This document shows positions 30,316 through 42,600 of a stretch of DNA of 64,000 bases, one piece after another. A model generated the notes under the pieces. It searched no databases and had not been told where the DNA came from. It was given only the letters and a program-made list of their open reading frames with translations. The position numbers and the translations under genes were made by a program. The stretch is from Zopfochytrium polystomum. Lineage: Eukaryota > Chytridiomycota > Chytridiomycetes > Chytridiales > Chytridiaceae. Position 1 is the stretch's first letter. Each line of letters starts with the position of its first letter. The stretch covers positions 277,270-341,269 of the forward strand of contig JAIVFJ010000053.1 of the NCBI GenBank assembly GCA_025765615.1, written 5' to 3'.

Positions 30316-32913
30316 ATGAGTCAGAACAACCCCAACGGAAACAACCAAACTGGCCAAAACGACCAGCGCAACCTAAACCAGCAGTTTCAGCGCATGACCG
30401 TCGGTGGTGGCGGCTCCTCCTTCAACTTCCAACCAGGAGCAGCGGAGTTTGTTCCAAGTGCAAATGCGAATGAATTCGTTCCGCAAGGTGGCGGGTACGG
30501 GGGTTATCCTCAGCAGGGATACGGGTACCAACAGCAAGGTTTCCAACAGCAGGGATATCAGCAAGGATATCAGCAGCAGGGCTACGGCCGTGGATATAAT
30601 CAGCAGGGCTTCGGCTATCAACAGCAACAGTACTACGGGGGTGGCTACAACAACAATGCGTATGGAGGTGGATATGGACGAGGCGGCTATAATCAGGGAC
30701 ACAACGCAGGTTATCAGCAACAGCAATGGCAACAAGGAAACTACTACCCGCAACAACATCAGGAGCACCAACAGCAAGAAGCTCCGCAGCAACGAGCTTA
30801 CCAAGCACCAGGGAAATCGACCACACTCGCTGCAGTCAACCAAACCGGCCCAGCGAAGTCTATTTCTTTGGGTGGGGCGGGAGGAGCGAAATCTATTTCT
30901 ATTGGAGCTGGTGGTGCAGCAGCTGGTCCTGCTAAATCAATTTCAATCGGCGGTGGCCCCGCTAAGTCTATTTCGATTGGTGGCGGTGGTGCAGCAGGCC
31001 CAGCCAAGTCAATCTCGATTGGTTCGGGAACAGCCTCGACTGGAGGAGCAAAGTCGATATCAATTGGCAGCAGTGGTAGTGCCTCCACAGCCTCAGGAAA
31101 ATCTACTTCAACCAATGCTGCTGCGAAGGAAAAAAAGGATGAATCCCCGCAGTCGTCCCCAAAGAAGGACACCAAAAAAGAAGTGAAGAAGAAGGACGAG
31201 AAAGATGACTCGAAAGTCTCAGAAACAGTTCCTGCAGCAGAGGGTGTTTCAGCCAACTCAGTTGAGCCACCTGCCAGCGAGGAGAGTCCAAAGAAAGAAA
31301 AGCAGGCTGCACCAGTGACCGTTACAGCCGCAGTAGAACCGCCAGCTGGTGAACCGGACCTCGCGGAAGAAGTGGAGGAAGATCTTCCCCCGGTGGACGA
31401 AAAAAACGATACCAGCAAGGATCATCTCAATATTGTCTTCATTGGGCATGTTGACGCTGGAAAGTCGACTATGGGAGGGCACATCCTCTTTCTCACGGGT
31501 ATGGTGGACAAAAGAACAATGGAGAAGTATGAAAAGGAGGCGAAAGAACTCGGTCGGGAAAGTTGGTATCTATCATGGGCTTTGGATTTGAATCAGGAGG
31601 AGCGAAACAAAGGAAAAACTGTGGAGTATGGACGGGGATATTTTGAGACGGAGAAAAGGCGGTTTACAGTGCTGGACGCACCCGGGCACAAAAACTACGT
31701 TCCGTCCATGATGCAAGCTGCAGCGCAAGCCGATGTGGTCATCCTCGTTATTTCGGCGAGGAAGGGCGAATTTGAAACTGGATTCGAGAAAGGCGGCCAG
31801 ACCCGCGAACATGCCATGCTCGCAAAAACGGTTGGAGTCAAGCGATTGATCATGGTTGTAAACAAAATGGACGATCCAACTGTGAAGTGGGATAAAGCAC
31901 GATACGACGAGTGCGTTTCGAAAATTTTACCCTTCTTGAAGGGCGTGGGGTATAAGCCCAAAGTTGGTGGGTTGCGCCAATTAGTCGCACTCTGAATTAC
32001 ACGTTAATTCTGTCTATCACAGACTTGGATGTTATGCCTATTTCCGGATTCACAGGAGCGAACTTGAAGGACCGCTTGTCCAAGGACGTTTGTCCATGGT
32101 ACGACGGCCCATCTCTTTTGGAGCTGCTCGACGAAATCAACATTGGCGATCGGCAAATCAATGGCCCTCTGCTTATGCCCATCTCAGATAAGTTCAAGGA
32201 CATGGGAACTGTAGTTTCTGGAAAGATTGAGTCTGGTCGGGTCCGAAAAGGCCAGACGGTTTTGATCATGCCCAACAAGGTGAGCAAAGCCATGGGCGTG
32301 TCGAGGTTGGATTAAAACTATTATTCTGGCCGACAGAAATTAACCGAAATCTCAACGATTTGGCTGGAAGAGAATGAAGTTGAATCCGCGCAGTGCGGAG
32401 ACAACGTTCGAATTCGGCTGAAGAACGCCGAGGAGGAGGTGAGATAGTAGAATCCGATATTCTTATGTTGACAGTACCGGTGAAGGACGTTCTCCCTGGT
32501 TTTGTAATGTGCACACGCAAGCGACCTGTGCACTCAGTATCCGCTTTCGAAGCGCGCCTCGTACTTGTGGAGACGAAAAATATAATTGCCGCTGGATATA
32601 CAGCGGTGTGCCATGCGCATACCGCAGTCGAGGAGGTGACTCTAGGAGCGCTCCTACATAAAATCGATAAGAAGACGGGGAAGCGGAGCGCCAAGCCGCC
32701 CAATTTTGTCAAAGAAGGGGACGTTTGCATTGCCAGAATCGAATGTATGCAGCCAATGTGCTTGGAAACCTACGAAGAGGTCCCTCAGCTCAGTCGATTC
32801 AATTTGCGCGATGAAGGTGGGTAGCCTTTCTTCCAGTCAGAGGTCGCTTACATCACGGCACAGGCAAAACAATTGCAGTCGGCAAAATAACCAAGCTCAT
32901 TCTTGACGCTTGA
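30316..32913 (+). CDS. SUP35: Translation termination factor eRF3 (Sup35-type) with prion-like N-terminus, 5 exons
   Basis: Exons 30316-31966, 32023-32279, 32337-32438, 32486-32816 and 32864-32913; 2391 nt, 796 aa. Residues 35-56 hold two overlapping PAM2-like motifs (FNFQPGAAEFVP and SANANEFVP), the PABP-binding element of eRF3. Residues about 57-160 are Q/G/Y/N-rich with GYQQQG-type repeats, like yeast Sup35. Residues about 172-260 contain six copies of KSISIG or KSISLG in Gly/Ala-rich spacers, followed by a charged Lys/Glu middle region to about 370. The GTPase domain has GHVDAGKST (377-385), DAPGHKNYVPSM and NKMDDP. Domains 2 and 3 follow (PISGFTGANLKDR, NAEEEDVLPGFVMC, RFNLRDEGKTIAVGKIT), ending LILDA. 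eRF3 works with eRF1 in stop-codon recognition in the cytosol. Confidence 0.95.
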
Positions 32914-33165
32914 ATTGGACTGCCAGGATTTGATGTTGGTTAACCTGTTGGTTGGTTTTTTGGTTGGTTGGCTGGTTGGTCGGTCGGGTGGGGTGGGTTG
33001 GGGCGCGGTACAGGAAGGATATGAAAGAGAGAAAGCGGGAGGTGTCCCCGGAGAATTTTTTTGTTGTGCGCGAAGTTCAGTTCGCAGGTTCAAACAGTGG
33101 AGGGGGCGGAGCAGGAAATTTTCAGCTTGAAGCCAGAAACGCCCATTCATCCTCCACAGCCAGCG
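32914..33165. other. Short intergenic region eRF3 to coiled-coil gene
   Basis: About 250 bp with a TTGGTTGG-type repeat at about 32937-33000. It presumably contains the eRF3 terminator and the next promoter. Confidence 0.4.
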
Positions 33166-36100
33166 ATGGTCACGACGGCTGGGGTCGACGCGGACCAGCA
33201 GCAGCAGAACTCCGTGCTGTTGCTTATCGCAACGATTGGCGTCATCTACTTGGGCGCGAAATTCCTTTTCCCCTACGCCCTGCCCTTCCTCCGGTCTGTG
33301 TCCTCGCAAAAGCGAGGAGCCCGCCCAACTGGCTCGGTTTCAGTGAGCAGTGCTGGACAACCACTAACAAGCGACACCCGGGCGCTGGACGAGCTTATTA
33401 ATCGCGTTGAGCCTGACTTTACATCCACTGGTAGTTCCGGATCTCGCGGCCGCGGAAAGAAGATCGTCCGTCCCGCTTTGCCAAAGGATCGCGTGTATTC
33501 TTCCAACTCGTTCACCGCCAGCGCGGATGAACTCAAAGAACCGAAGAAGTCAAATGACTTATCATCAAGCACCATCTCTGGCGATGCGCTGGGCAAGGAT
33601 GACGACGCATTGGAAGATTTGCTTCTCTTGCAGTCGCTCTCTGGGATAGGACAGAATCGACGGGGCTCGAAGAAATCCGGGTCAGTTGGCAGCAGTAGCC
33701 TCCCACCCAGACCGTCTTCTCGGCAGCAGCAATCGCATGCATCACCGTCCCTTCTGGCTCCAACGTCCTCCCCGCCTTTACGACAGGCCCAGCCCAGTCG
33801 CAGCACAAAAACAGATTCCAATGCAAGCGAAGGCGACAGTCCAATTGTGTTGGAGACCAGCTCGCACGGGCAAGTTCCCAAGGCAGCGGAAAAGAGTTTG
33901 GATCGAGTGATCACGACGAGTCGTGGAACTCAGGGCTTGGGACTGTCGCCAGAAGTTCCAGTCTCGGTTCTCGATCAAACGCATTCGGCCCCGAAACCTG
34001 CAAAAGGTGGCTTGGACGGAAGGAAAGAGGTACTCGAGTTGATTTGTCATTTGTCCCAATCTCAAACGGGCGTAGGTGAATGGCCGACAGCGCAGCAAGG
34101 AACGAAGCAAGGAAAGCAGCAATGAAAACGGCGAAAAATTGGCGGAACCTCCGCATACAGCCGTGAGAAACGGATCAAATTCTGCGCGATCGGCTAGTTC
34201 AGCATCGCCGAGGATAGATCCTTTCGAGAATCCAACCAGCGGAGAATTGACTCCAGTTGAAAGTCTTCGGGAGCAACTTGCGGTGTTGGAACAGACGAAA
34301 AACGAACTGATTAGCAGCAACCGGGCCCTTACTGCATATGCCCAAGAAGCGACTGGGCGGGTTGATGCAGCAAAGGCGGAGGCTGCAAAAGCCTACGCGG
34401 CCGTTGCGACCATAGAAAGCAAAATTCAAGAAGCTGCTGCCAAAGATCGCGAAGAGCTGAAAGCATCCCACGCAATTGAGTCTGCAAGATTGAACATGCA
34501 ACTATCAACTCTGGAAGCCAAGCTAACGGACCAACGGCGGAATCACGCAACTGAGCTGGCGAAGGAGCAAAGCCGTGTTAAAGAATTGCACGTCTTACTT
34601 TCAAAACAAAAGGATGAACTTGAATCCTCTGAGTCTCAGCTAGCCAGTATGAAGCACCTGTGCGGAGAATCGGAAAGGCGGAAAGGGGAGTTGCAAGCTG
34701 ATTTGGCTCTTTGGCGCGCCAAAGCGGACAGGCTCGCGCAAGAGCTCGCGAGTGCGAAAGGGATACGGCTGCGAGAGGCGCATGTTTCCGCGGTGCAGGG
34801 CCGTCTCCTTAAGGAAAAGGACAAGATGATTGGAGATTTGCAAGCTAGGCTTGGCGCCGTGCAGAACCCACCAATACTTGGGCCATCTTCAGTTGATGCA
34901 TCGACCTTCGCAGCGCCGTCGACAGCGTCGCAAGGAAGCCAGTCAAAACCGACCACTGCGTCTCAAGGAAGCCAATCCAGCCATGTCAAATCTTTCATTT
35001 CCCCGGAAGCAACTGTTCGGGACGAAGTCCTTGTCGGCCTTAACTCTGTGCTGACCAAAATGGCGACTGCTCTCGAAAGTAAGATGGGCAGCATGGTCTC
35101 CATTGTTGACCGTACAGCGCCTGAACCAGTCGAAGCTTCCACAGGAGGGGCAAGCGGACGTCATCCATCTCCTGCCCACCGTAGTGATGCTTTGGTGGCT
35201 GATGAAATTATTTCGGGTTACAAAGCAACGATCCATTCTCTAATGGCCACGGTGGAAAGTGGGTTTATCAATCGACTCTCTTCAGTGAGAGATATTCAGT
35301 TACCATCTACAGACGAATCGCGCGTGGAGAGGAGAAAGGCAGAATCCGCTTCTCCAGCAGTTGAGCCTTCCAAAAGTGTGGAGGCCGCGTGGCAATCTAG
35401 CCTTCGCGACTGCGCTGCGGATCAGGCACTTGCGTTGGAGGCAGCCCAAGCAGCTTTGGCTTCCAGTCTTGCACCTGTCAAACCTAATCCCAACTTCGGT
35501 CAAGCCAAAGGGGAGACTTCATCGCGCTTGTCGACCTCCGAGACCAAGAGCGCGCGTAAGATCGCGGCCGGGCTCAATCGCGCGACCGGTGGCCCTAATG
35601 TTGTCGAGCAGCACTTTCAAGAAGTGCTATCTTTAAAACCCCTCCAAGGCCCTGCTGTAGCGATTCGTGCAGTGCAGCGATTGGAGCAGTCTACCCTCTT
35701 CAAGTCGAGCACCCCGGTCCAGCCGTCTGCAAGGCCAACCCAGCAGAAAAACGCCGTTGCGCCTGGCCTGGAACCAACAGAGCTGCAACTCCAAGAAGTT
35801 ATTTCTGGGCAATCAGCTGTCATCGCGCACATGTCGGGATTGCTGGAATCCGGAGTTTCGGCGAGAAGAGAAAGCGCCATCGAGAAAGGCATGGAATCGA
35901 CTACTGGAAAGTCTGTGAGCGACCTTGTATCTGCCGAGGTTGCTGAAGGACAAGCTCGTGTAATTGCTCAGTTAGCATCGGCGCTAGAAGGTGCCCATGG
36001 AACTTTCACACCGTCGATTCCAAACACGGAACAGAAGCTCCGAGATGTCGCTCGAGTTCTCCAGATTGCCAGCCCTTTGGCCCCGTCATGGGTTGGTCCT

Positions 36101-36193
36101 GGTCGAGATGCGGTGTGGAAAACGGTTGGTCGATTGGAGGCGTTGGTCGAGAGCAAAGAGGCGTTTCGTGGTGATAACTGGAGAATCGCCTAG
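33166..36193 (+). CDS. Uncharacterised membrane-anchored coiled-coil protein with four internal repeats, 2 exons
   Basis: Exons are 33166-34029 and 34091-36193 (intron 34030-34090); 2967 nt, 988 aa. I do not recognise a family. One hydrophobic segment near the N-terminus (residues about 16-41, SVLLLIATIGVIYLGAKFLF) suggests a signal anchor, followed by a long Ser/Pro-rich region. A predicted coiled coil spans about 345-510, rich in Ala, Glu, Lys and Leu (ESLREQLAVLEQTKNELISS and onward). The C-terminal half has four copies of a roughly 22-residue helical motif: LVGLNSVLTKMATALES, ISGYKATIHSLMATVES, ISGQSAVIAHMSGLLES and AEGQARVIAQLASALEG. The consensus is small/polar-x-G-x-x-x-hydrophobic-x-x-hydrophobic-A/S-x-x-L-E. 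A tethering or scaffolding role at a membrane is possible but not shown. Confidence 0.75.
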
Positions 36194-36441
36194 ATTTAAG
36201 TCTTTTTTTTCCCGTGCTCAATGCACTTTGGTTTTGCAGAAGGTGTGCACCATCCTCTCTTTCGTTTTCGACTGGTTTCTCAAGTTCGTTTTCCTGCCCA
36301 ATCGCTGTCCTGTCAACGCCCCACTTGACTATCTTTGTGCGCTGTTGCGCTCGCGACTTGTTCTTGCGGCGTGCTTCAAGTGTTAATAACAAATGGACAC
36401 CGAGCAAACTCAAGGAGTGAAGTCTTATGAAGACATCTGCT
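36194..36441. other. Convergent 3' intergenic gap
   Basis: 248 bp between the 3' ends of the coiled-coil gene (+) and the BRL1-like gene (-). No feature was recognised. Confidence 0.4.
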
Positions 36442-38336
36442 TCATTTATTTAACCATCGTCCCCGATTTCGTAACCCTGCTTCACGCTCCTCGTCGGTGC
36501 CTTCATCCACTTCCTCCTCCATTTCAACTAAATTCGAGAAACCAGTCTTCCCCCCAAGTCCTCTTTCCCAGGGCTGTCGTGATCCGACCAAACCTCCCCC
36601 GAAACCAGCGTGAGCCAAACCCCCATAGTAATGATGGTGCTGTTGCGGGGCAGAGGCCAAGAGCGCAGCGTACGAATTGGGGGCCGGTGAAATGGCATGA
36701 CCAGCACCAAGTGAAGTGTTTCCCGTAAAAACGGACGCCGACAGCGGCACAGGCGGGTGCTGCGGCTGTGATTGAATCATTGTTCCGGCAATAGGACTGG
36801 TCGATCCTCGTAACGACGACAGACTTGGCGATGTGAACCAGAGGAACAGACTGCCAAAGAAAAGAATGGAACCAAATGCCATTGTCTTTGCCGTCATTGG
36901 CTCAAAGAGCTTATTTAATATTTCGGCAATCGTTTCGGCGCCGACTTGCAAGCGACCAACTTCCTTTGGGTCCCGGGACATGCAGAGTTCCCATTCCGAG
37001 CAGAGGGCTTGCATGGCCGGAAGCCGACCTGCAACGGGGTCGCATCGGTTCTCGAAATATGATTTGGAGCACTCAGACACCTGCCGTGCAATTTCTGACA
37101 CAGTTGTTAGGGTCGGGCGTCAGTTTGTCAGATTTACCAGATGAATACTCCACGGCTTTCATTTCCAAGTCGTGATGCACTGTCCAGACAAATTGCACTA
37201 TAATATAAACTGACAATCCCATCGTAAAAAGTGTGAACCCAAATCGCAGATATCTTCAGTCGATTTTTAGTGGTGGGCATTCAACACAAGCTATCACTCA
37301 CCCCATTGCAACGTTCGCCAATAATAGGTGCTTGCTATAGGAATTCGTTTCCTGTGGCCCAGAATATTTCTCATACTCGTTCCTATTGGTATCGTCAAGC
37401 ATGCTGTACTTTTTTCTCTTTCGCGCTGTCGTAATCTGCTAAACTCATCAGATCGAATGTTTTTTCAACCGAAGGTTCACAGCTCACCCGCATCGCGTCT
37501 TCTTCACTATCGACAACCCCGTTGGAGTTTTCTCCTGTCGCCAGCAGTGGCGTTCGACCATTCCCCGGAGTCGCTTGGTTGCGAAACCCTCGTGATTTCA
37601 AAGACAGGGCCTTTCGAGGAGATGTTGTCACAGCCGAAGGTGCTGCCGCCGACATAGACAGCCAGCTTTCCTTTCCTTTAGCATAATGCCCTTGCTCGCG
37701 ATCGTCGCTTCCGGCACCACCGTCGGAGCCGACTTGACTGGTTACGGTCGCAGTTCCGTCCTTTGGACCAAGCTTTGAGCGGCTCTGGTCGGTCGGCTCC
37801 TGCTGCGCCGCAGTTGCGCGACCGGTTCCGATGGATGTAGCGGTCTCATCCATGTCAACATCGCTCCCCCTAGCCGACGAGCTTCTCTGCATCTGCAGCT
37901 CAGCCCAAGCCCGCGCAAACGGCGAGTCTGGAGGGGCCTGGGAGCGAGGAGAGTCCCAGTCAATTTGCATCGGACCTGCCTTGGACCGATTTGAGAAAGC
38001 GAACGCAGGAACGGATGGACGGAGAGATGAGGGGAGAGGGGAGGGCTCCCTTCGCGACAGGGATGCCGACGAGAAGATCGGGGACGAGGGGATGCCAAAG
38101 CTCGCGCCAACAATGCCGGCGCCGCTGTTTGCGCGCGACGGAAGCCGGCTGTGAGAGTCCTGGGTCGTGCTGCGGGAGAGGGAGGCGTTGGCGGCGGCGG
38201 AGTTGGAGTGGATGCTGCTGTTGCTCGCGGTGCGGGGTGGTGGAGGTGGCCTCCCGGCCGTCGTCGAGCTGAGCATTGGTTGCTGTGTCTCCTGCTCTTT
38301 TTCTTTCTTTTTCCCGCCTGCCTCAGAAGTAGGCAT
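36442..38336 (-). CDS. BRL1: BRL1/BRR6-family nuclear-envelope membrane protein, 4 exons
   Basis: Minus-strand exons are 38336-37488, 37438-37302, 37253-37138 and 37094-36442; 1755 nt, 584 aa. The N-terminal ~280 residues are disordered, Ser/Pro/Ala-rich. The C-terminal third carries the Brr6/Brl1 disulfide domain: membrane helix FTLFTMGLSVYIIVQFVW, then CSKSYFENRCDP, ALCSEWELCMSRDPKEVGR, ETIAEILNKLFEPMTAKT and a second helix MAFGSILFFGSLFLW. The four conserved Cys (C..Y..NRC, C..WE.C) are present. Yeast Brl1 and Brr6 sit in the nuclear envelope and promote membrane fusion during nuclear-pore assembly. A Gly/His-rich tail follows. The first intron (37439-37487) was chosen because it joins both frames in phase. 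The 5' exon is supported by frame and position only. Confidence 0.85.
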
Positions 38337-38721
38337 TTTCTACCACCACCCTCGGACTCCCGCTGGGCCGCGCAGCGCCGCGAAGGTCTGGTTCGAGTCG
38401 GGGCGGACTCCAGGTGCTGGTGGGTCACGGTACCGGTGCCTACAAGGACAACGGAGATTAAACGCATATTCGCCGTCGTCCTCATGCTCCCTTGCTTCAT
38501 CATGAGCCAGTGCTTCGTGCAGTCATTAAGGTCAAAGAAAAACATGTCTGTGAGCAGTGGGGGTATCGCGAACTTTGGGTCGTCGAGCCGACCCCGTTCA
38601 CGCCGGGTTGGCGGACACTTTTGGTTATTTCGAGGATGGACACGATTTTACTGGCGCGCTGGCCCAGTCGAATGTGCAACGTAGACGACAGCCAAGCCAA
38701 AAATTTCAAGAGACAGAAGAC
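38337..38721. promoter_or_regulatory. Divergent promoter region BRL1-PTH2
   Basis: 385 bp between two divergent start codons. Short open frames exist but none resembles a known protein. It is CT-rich near the BRL1 side. Confidence 0.4.
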
Positions 38722-39646
38722 ATGGCGCAAGCCGCGGCGGTCGTAGACGTGCTCGCTTACGTCCTCGGCATTCTCACCGCCCCAAAGTTCTCGCTCCTCC
38801 AACTCCTTTCCGCATGCATCATTTCCTTAATCACGGCAACGTACTTCTCATCATCGCGATTCTCCGGTACACCCCCGGCGGCCCCGTCATCTGGCGCGAA
38901 AGTCGCGGCGTCACAAAAGTCGGCCATTCTACTCCCAGCAGCCGCAGGAAGCGGTTCAGACGCCGATGACGACGCGAGCTCGGAGGATGATAACGAAGGA
39001 AGAGCTCTTTTGCCCGCAGATGGAAGCATCGAATGGAAGATGGTCTGCAAAGTGCATCTCACGGACCTCTGCGGGTGACCAATTTACTTTCAGGTCCTCG
39101 TTGTTCGAACCGATTTGGAAATGGGAAAGGGAAAAGTAGCGGCACAGGTGGGCAGTAGGGAAGCTTGTTTCATTGTTCATTCATCTTTGCCTATATTTCT
39201 TGGGAAATCAGTGCTGTCACGCTACTTTAGCCGCGTACAACAAGATGAGGGAACGCGATCCAGCAGTGAGCTGAAACTGTGCCAAGGCAGGTTGCATGTT
39301 CTAACAACGCTTTATTGAAGTCCGTGAAGCGCTGGGAAAGGTGGGGTCAGGCGAAGATCACTTTGAAGTGCAACAGCGAGGAGGAAATGTGAGCTTCGCT
39401 TTTTTTCGCTCTCCCTTTTCTGACCCGAGCAGGCTTGATCTTCAGCAGAAGGCTCGAAGTGCGGGTCTTGTTGCACAATCCATACAAGACGCCGGCAGAA
39501 CACAAATTGCAGCAGGGTCGAGGACGGTTTTGGCCATTGGACCTGGTAGGAAGAACTTTATTCATAACCGCAAATTGCTCACCTTGCATTGAGTAGGTCC
39601 GAAAAATGTGATCGACGGTGTTACGGGCCACCTCAAGCTTTACTAA
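38722..39646 (+). CDS. PTH2: Peptidyl-tRNA hydrolase 2 (PTH2/Bit1), 6 exons
   Basis: Exons are 38722-39042, 39094-39147, 39212-39265, 39321-39388, 39433-39545 and 39597-39646; 660 nt, 219 aa (human PTRH2 is 179). An N-terminal membrane segment is visible at about residues 28-46 (LLQLLSACIISLITATYF), consistent with a mitochondrial outer-membrane anchor. An acidic linker follows. The catalytic core is VLVVRTDLEMGKGKVAAQ, CCHATLAAYNKM, KRWERWGQAKITLKC, AQSIQDAGRTQIAAGSRTVL and the terminal GVTGHLKLY. The conserved Lys, Asp and Thr positions are all there. The enzyme hydrolyses peptidyl-tRNA released from stalled ribosomes. The usual QCSHA motif is QCCHA here. Its stop lies 49 bp from the stop of the convergent kinesin gene. 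Confidence 0.95.
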
Positions 39647-39695
39647 AATGGGCACTACAATCGTTTTAAATAAAGGCAAGCCTCATGCCGCGAGT

Positions 39696-42600
39696 TTATT
39701 GTTCCTTCCCACTTATATTACTCCTTTGAGAGAATGGTTTGTGAATTGGATTTCGCCGTTTCCTGGCGGACTTCTCCATGCCGCCACTTGAATCCGCTGG
39801 CACCATTTCTTGGATGGCGCTTTCATTCTCCTTTTCTGCCTCGGCTCCATTGGCGAAGCTTCGCTCCGCCTCAGCCGTCGGATAGGGCCGTTTCAGCGCC
39901 GAGTCGGATTTCCCTTTCGTCTCCCCCTGGGTGCGCTCTTTGCGCTCCATGGCCGATGTTGCAGTATAAAGGGTGCTGACTGCATTCAGCTTCATAATCT
40001 CGAGAGAAGCATTTTCTCGGCGGAGATTAGCATTTTCCAATTCCAGCTGCTTGTTCCTGAAGGTGAGAACGTCGATCATTTGATCGCTTTTGCCGGATGC
40101 GGCGAGGACGGCCAAATCTTCTTCAGGAAAGCCGGACGGGCGCGTCTTCTGGAGCACCATAGCCTGGAGCTCAGAGCGAAGCTGATGAATAAGTTCGTTT
40201 TGCATTTTGACCAATTTGTCCGATTGTTCGTCCCCTCTACTTCGAAGGTTCTGCAATTCCATCATGAGGCATTTTCGCTCCCGGAGAACCACGTTGAAGA
40301 ACTTGCTCATCTTGGCATACTTGTCTTCCAGGCCTGCGTATCTCCTCCGTTCTTCTTTGTATCTGTCATCGATCTCACTTAGAATACTGCGGGGTTCCTC
40401 GTCCCCCTCGCCTTTCAAAGCGTTCGAAGTTAGCGAATCCATGGCAGGACTTAGTTGTGAAACAAGCGCCTCCAACGCTTTGGTATCTTCCAATTCGTTT
40501 TGCATATCAGCAATACGCAGATGGAGATTCTCCTCGTTCATCGCTAATTGCTGATTTGTCTCTTGAAGGCTTTGCATGTTTACGTCATACTCTTCCATAA
40601 CCGCGTTGAATTTTCTCTGCATGTCCTCCTTTTCGCGATTGCTTTTCTCCAAATTGGACCTTAATTCCTCGAAGATGTTCAACATCTCCTTGCGCTCATT
40701 CTCGCAGTCAGAATGATCAGCCACGACCGGGCGCTTGAGATTGATCTGGGCCTGCAATTGCTTTCGCAACTCCTCAAGTTCGTGATTTGCCGCAGCCAGC
40801 TCTTCATAGTCTTTCTCGATTCTCGCAAGTTGTGCGCCCAGTTTGGCGGACTTTTTTAGTTCGGATTGATACTTCGACTCGCCCGTGTCAATGCCCTTCT
40901 GCTGTTCCCTCAATTTTTCCTGCAAAATAAAAGTTACGCCTCGAAGACCACAAAAAGCCGAACCTCCAGGGACTGCACTGTTGCTTCTAGTGCCGCCTCA
41001 GTCTTTCGAGCATTTGAAAGACTGGAATGCGCAGCTATCAATTTTCCGTTGAGTGCGTCCAAATCCTTTTCCATGCGAGAGGCAGCGGACAGGAGCTTGG
41101 CGATTTCTTGGCGCAGCGGGACCTGTGAAGACTCTTCCGCTTCGCTTATCTGCATCCTGCCGTCAGAATCTCTGCAAAATCGATATTTGACTTGCCATTG
41201 CACTCATTAACTGCTTAATGTTGGTTAAGAATTTAGCCAATGCCAGTTCTCTGTTGCTCTCATCCTCAGGGCCCGACATTTCGTCGCTCCAGAGTTCAAC
41301 CATCGAGCCTCGATGGTCATCAGCTTCGGAGCAAGGGGCACTGACGCTATTCTTCAAGGCCTTGCAGAAACGGCGAAAACTATCAAAGTCGCTACGGCGC
41401 GCAGACTCCAGCTCCTTCGAAAAGCTTTAGATGTCGAAATAAAAGTAATTGTAGTACCACTATTCGATTTTCCAAGGTGAGTCTGCAAGACACAGCCGCT
41501 TCGGCAGCATTCCGGTAGCGATTGCTCTCGTCTTGAAGTTTGCATAAAGCTGCTAAAGTGGCTTTTTGCTCCTCCTTTTGTCGATTGTCCTCTGACTACG
41601 CGAAATTTAGACAAAAGGAGCACTTGGAAAAAGTCTCGAACCACTTTCAGTGCTTGCAAAGCTGCCAGTTCTTCGTATGACTCATTCTCACAACCCCGCA
41701 AGAACAATTCGATGCATTGTGAAAAAGCCTTTCCTTCGCCATCAGTCAAGTTCAAGGATTTCGGAATTGATCGGAGAAAAGCTTCGCCCTTTGACTTGAA
41801 ATCGGCGAGTGTCTCATTGTGCTCTTTCTGCGGGTGCGATAAGTTAAAGGATTAACAAAATCTCTGACTGACAGTCTCTTCTTCGAAATTCTCCTTTGCT
41901 TGAAGAAGGTCCGCACGTAAAGTATCATTCATTTCCTCCAAATGTGATAATTGCATCTCGAGTTCCAACTTCTTTGTTGTTAACATTTAACGGCGTTCTT
42001 GTCAGCAGTTACCTTTTCGTTCAAAGCATATTGCTTTAGAATATCGGCTTCTTTTCTCTGCCGTTTTTCTGATACGGCGAGTTCCTGAAGCTGAAGAGTC
42101 TTTTCCGCAAGTTTTTCCGCATACTCAGCCTGAATATGGTTATGGCTTAGTATTGTGCTCAAAAATTTACCTCCATGGCGCTCATTCTGCGTTCGCACGA
42201 ATGTAACGAAGTGGACAAGCTGAGGTGTTCGCTCTAGGGATTTCATTCTCCTTTCAAATTCCGTGCTACAACAGAATGTTTTACATAACCTACCCTTAGT
42301 TCGGAGAGAGCAACCGCGCTTTCATTCAATCGGGAAGATAGAGCGAGAATCTCGGCATCCTGGTTTGGTTTCAAGTCAGTCGGCAAGAAACGTGTGGGCA
42401 AAAACCACCTTCATTGCGTTGACAGCTTCCAGGTCATCTTTCAACCTTCGCTCAACATCCGAAAGGCAAAATTTTAGACGTTCAACGTCTTCCTAAACTC
42501 GATTGGTATTTGATTGTACTACCGCGAAGTACCTTCGCTTTCGATTTTTCTTCCAGAGCGGTTGCTAATGCAGCGGTCAGCTGTGAGGTTTCCAAGCGCG

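Noticed and set aside
30404..31186. 260-aa frame and antisense frames over the eRF3 N-terminus
   Set aside because: Shadows of the repetitive Q/G/Y and KSISIG coding sequence. The sense frame from 30316 connects to the GTPase domain.
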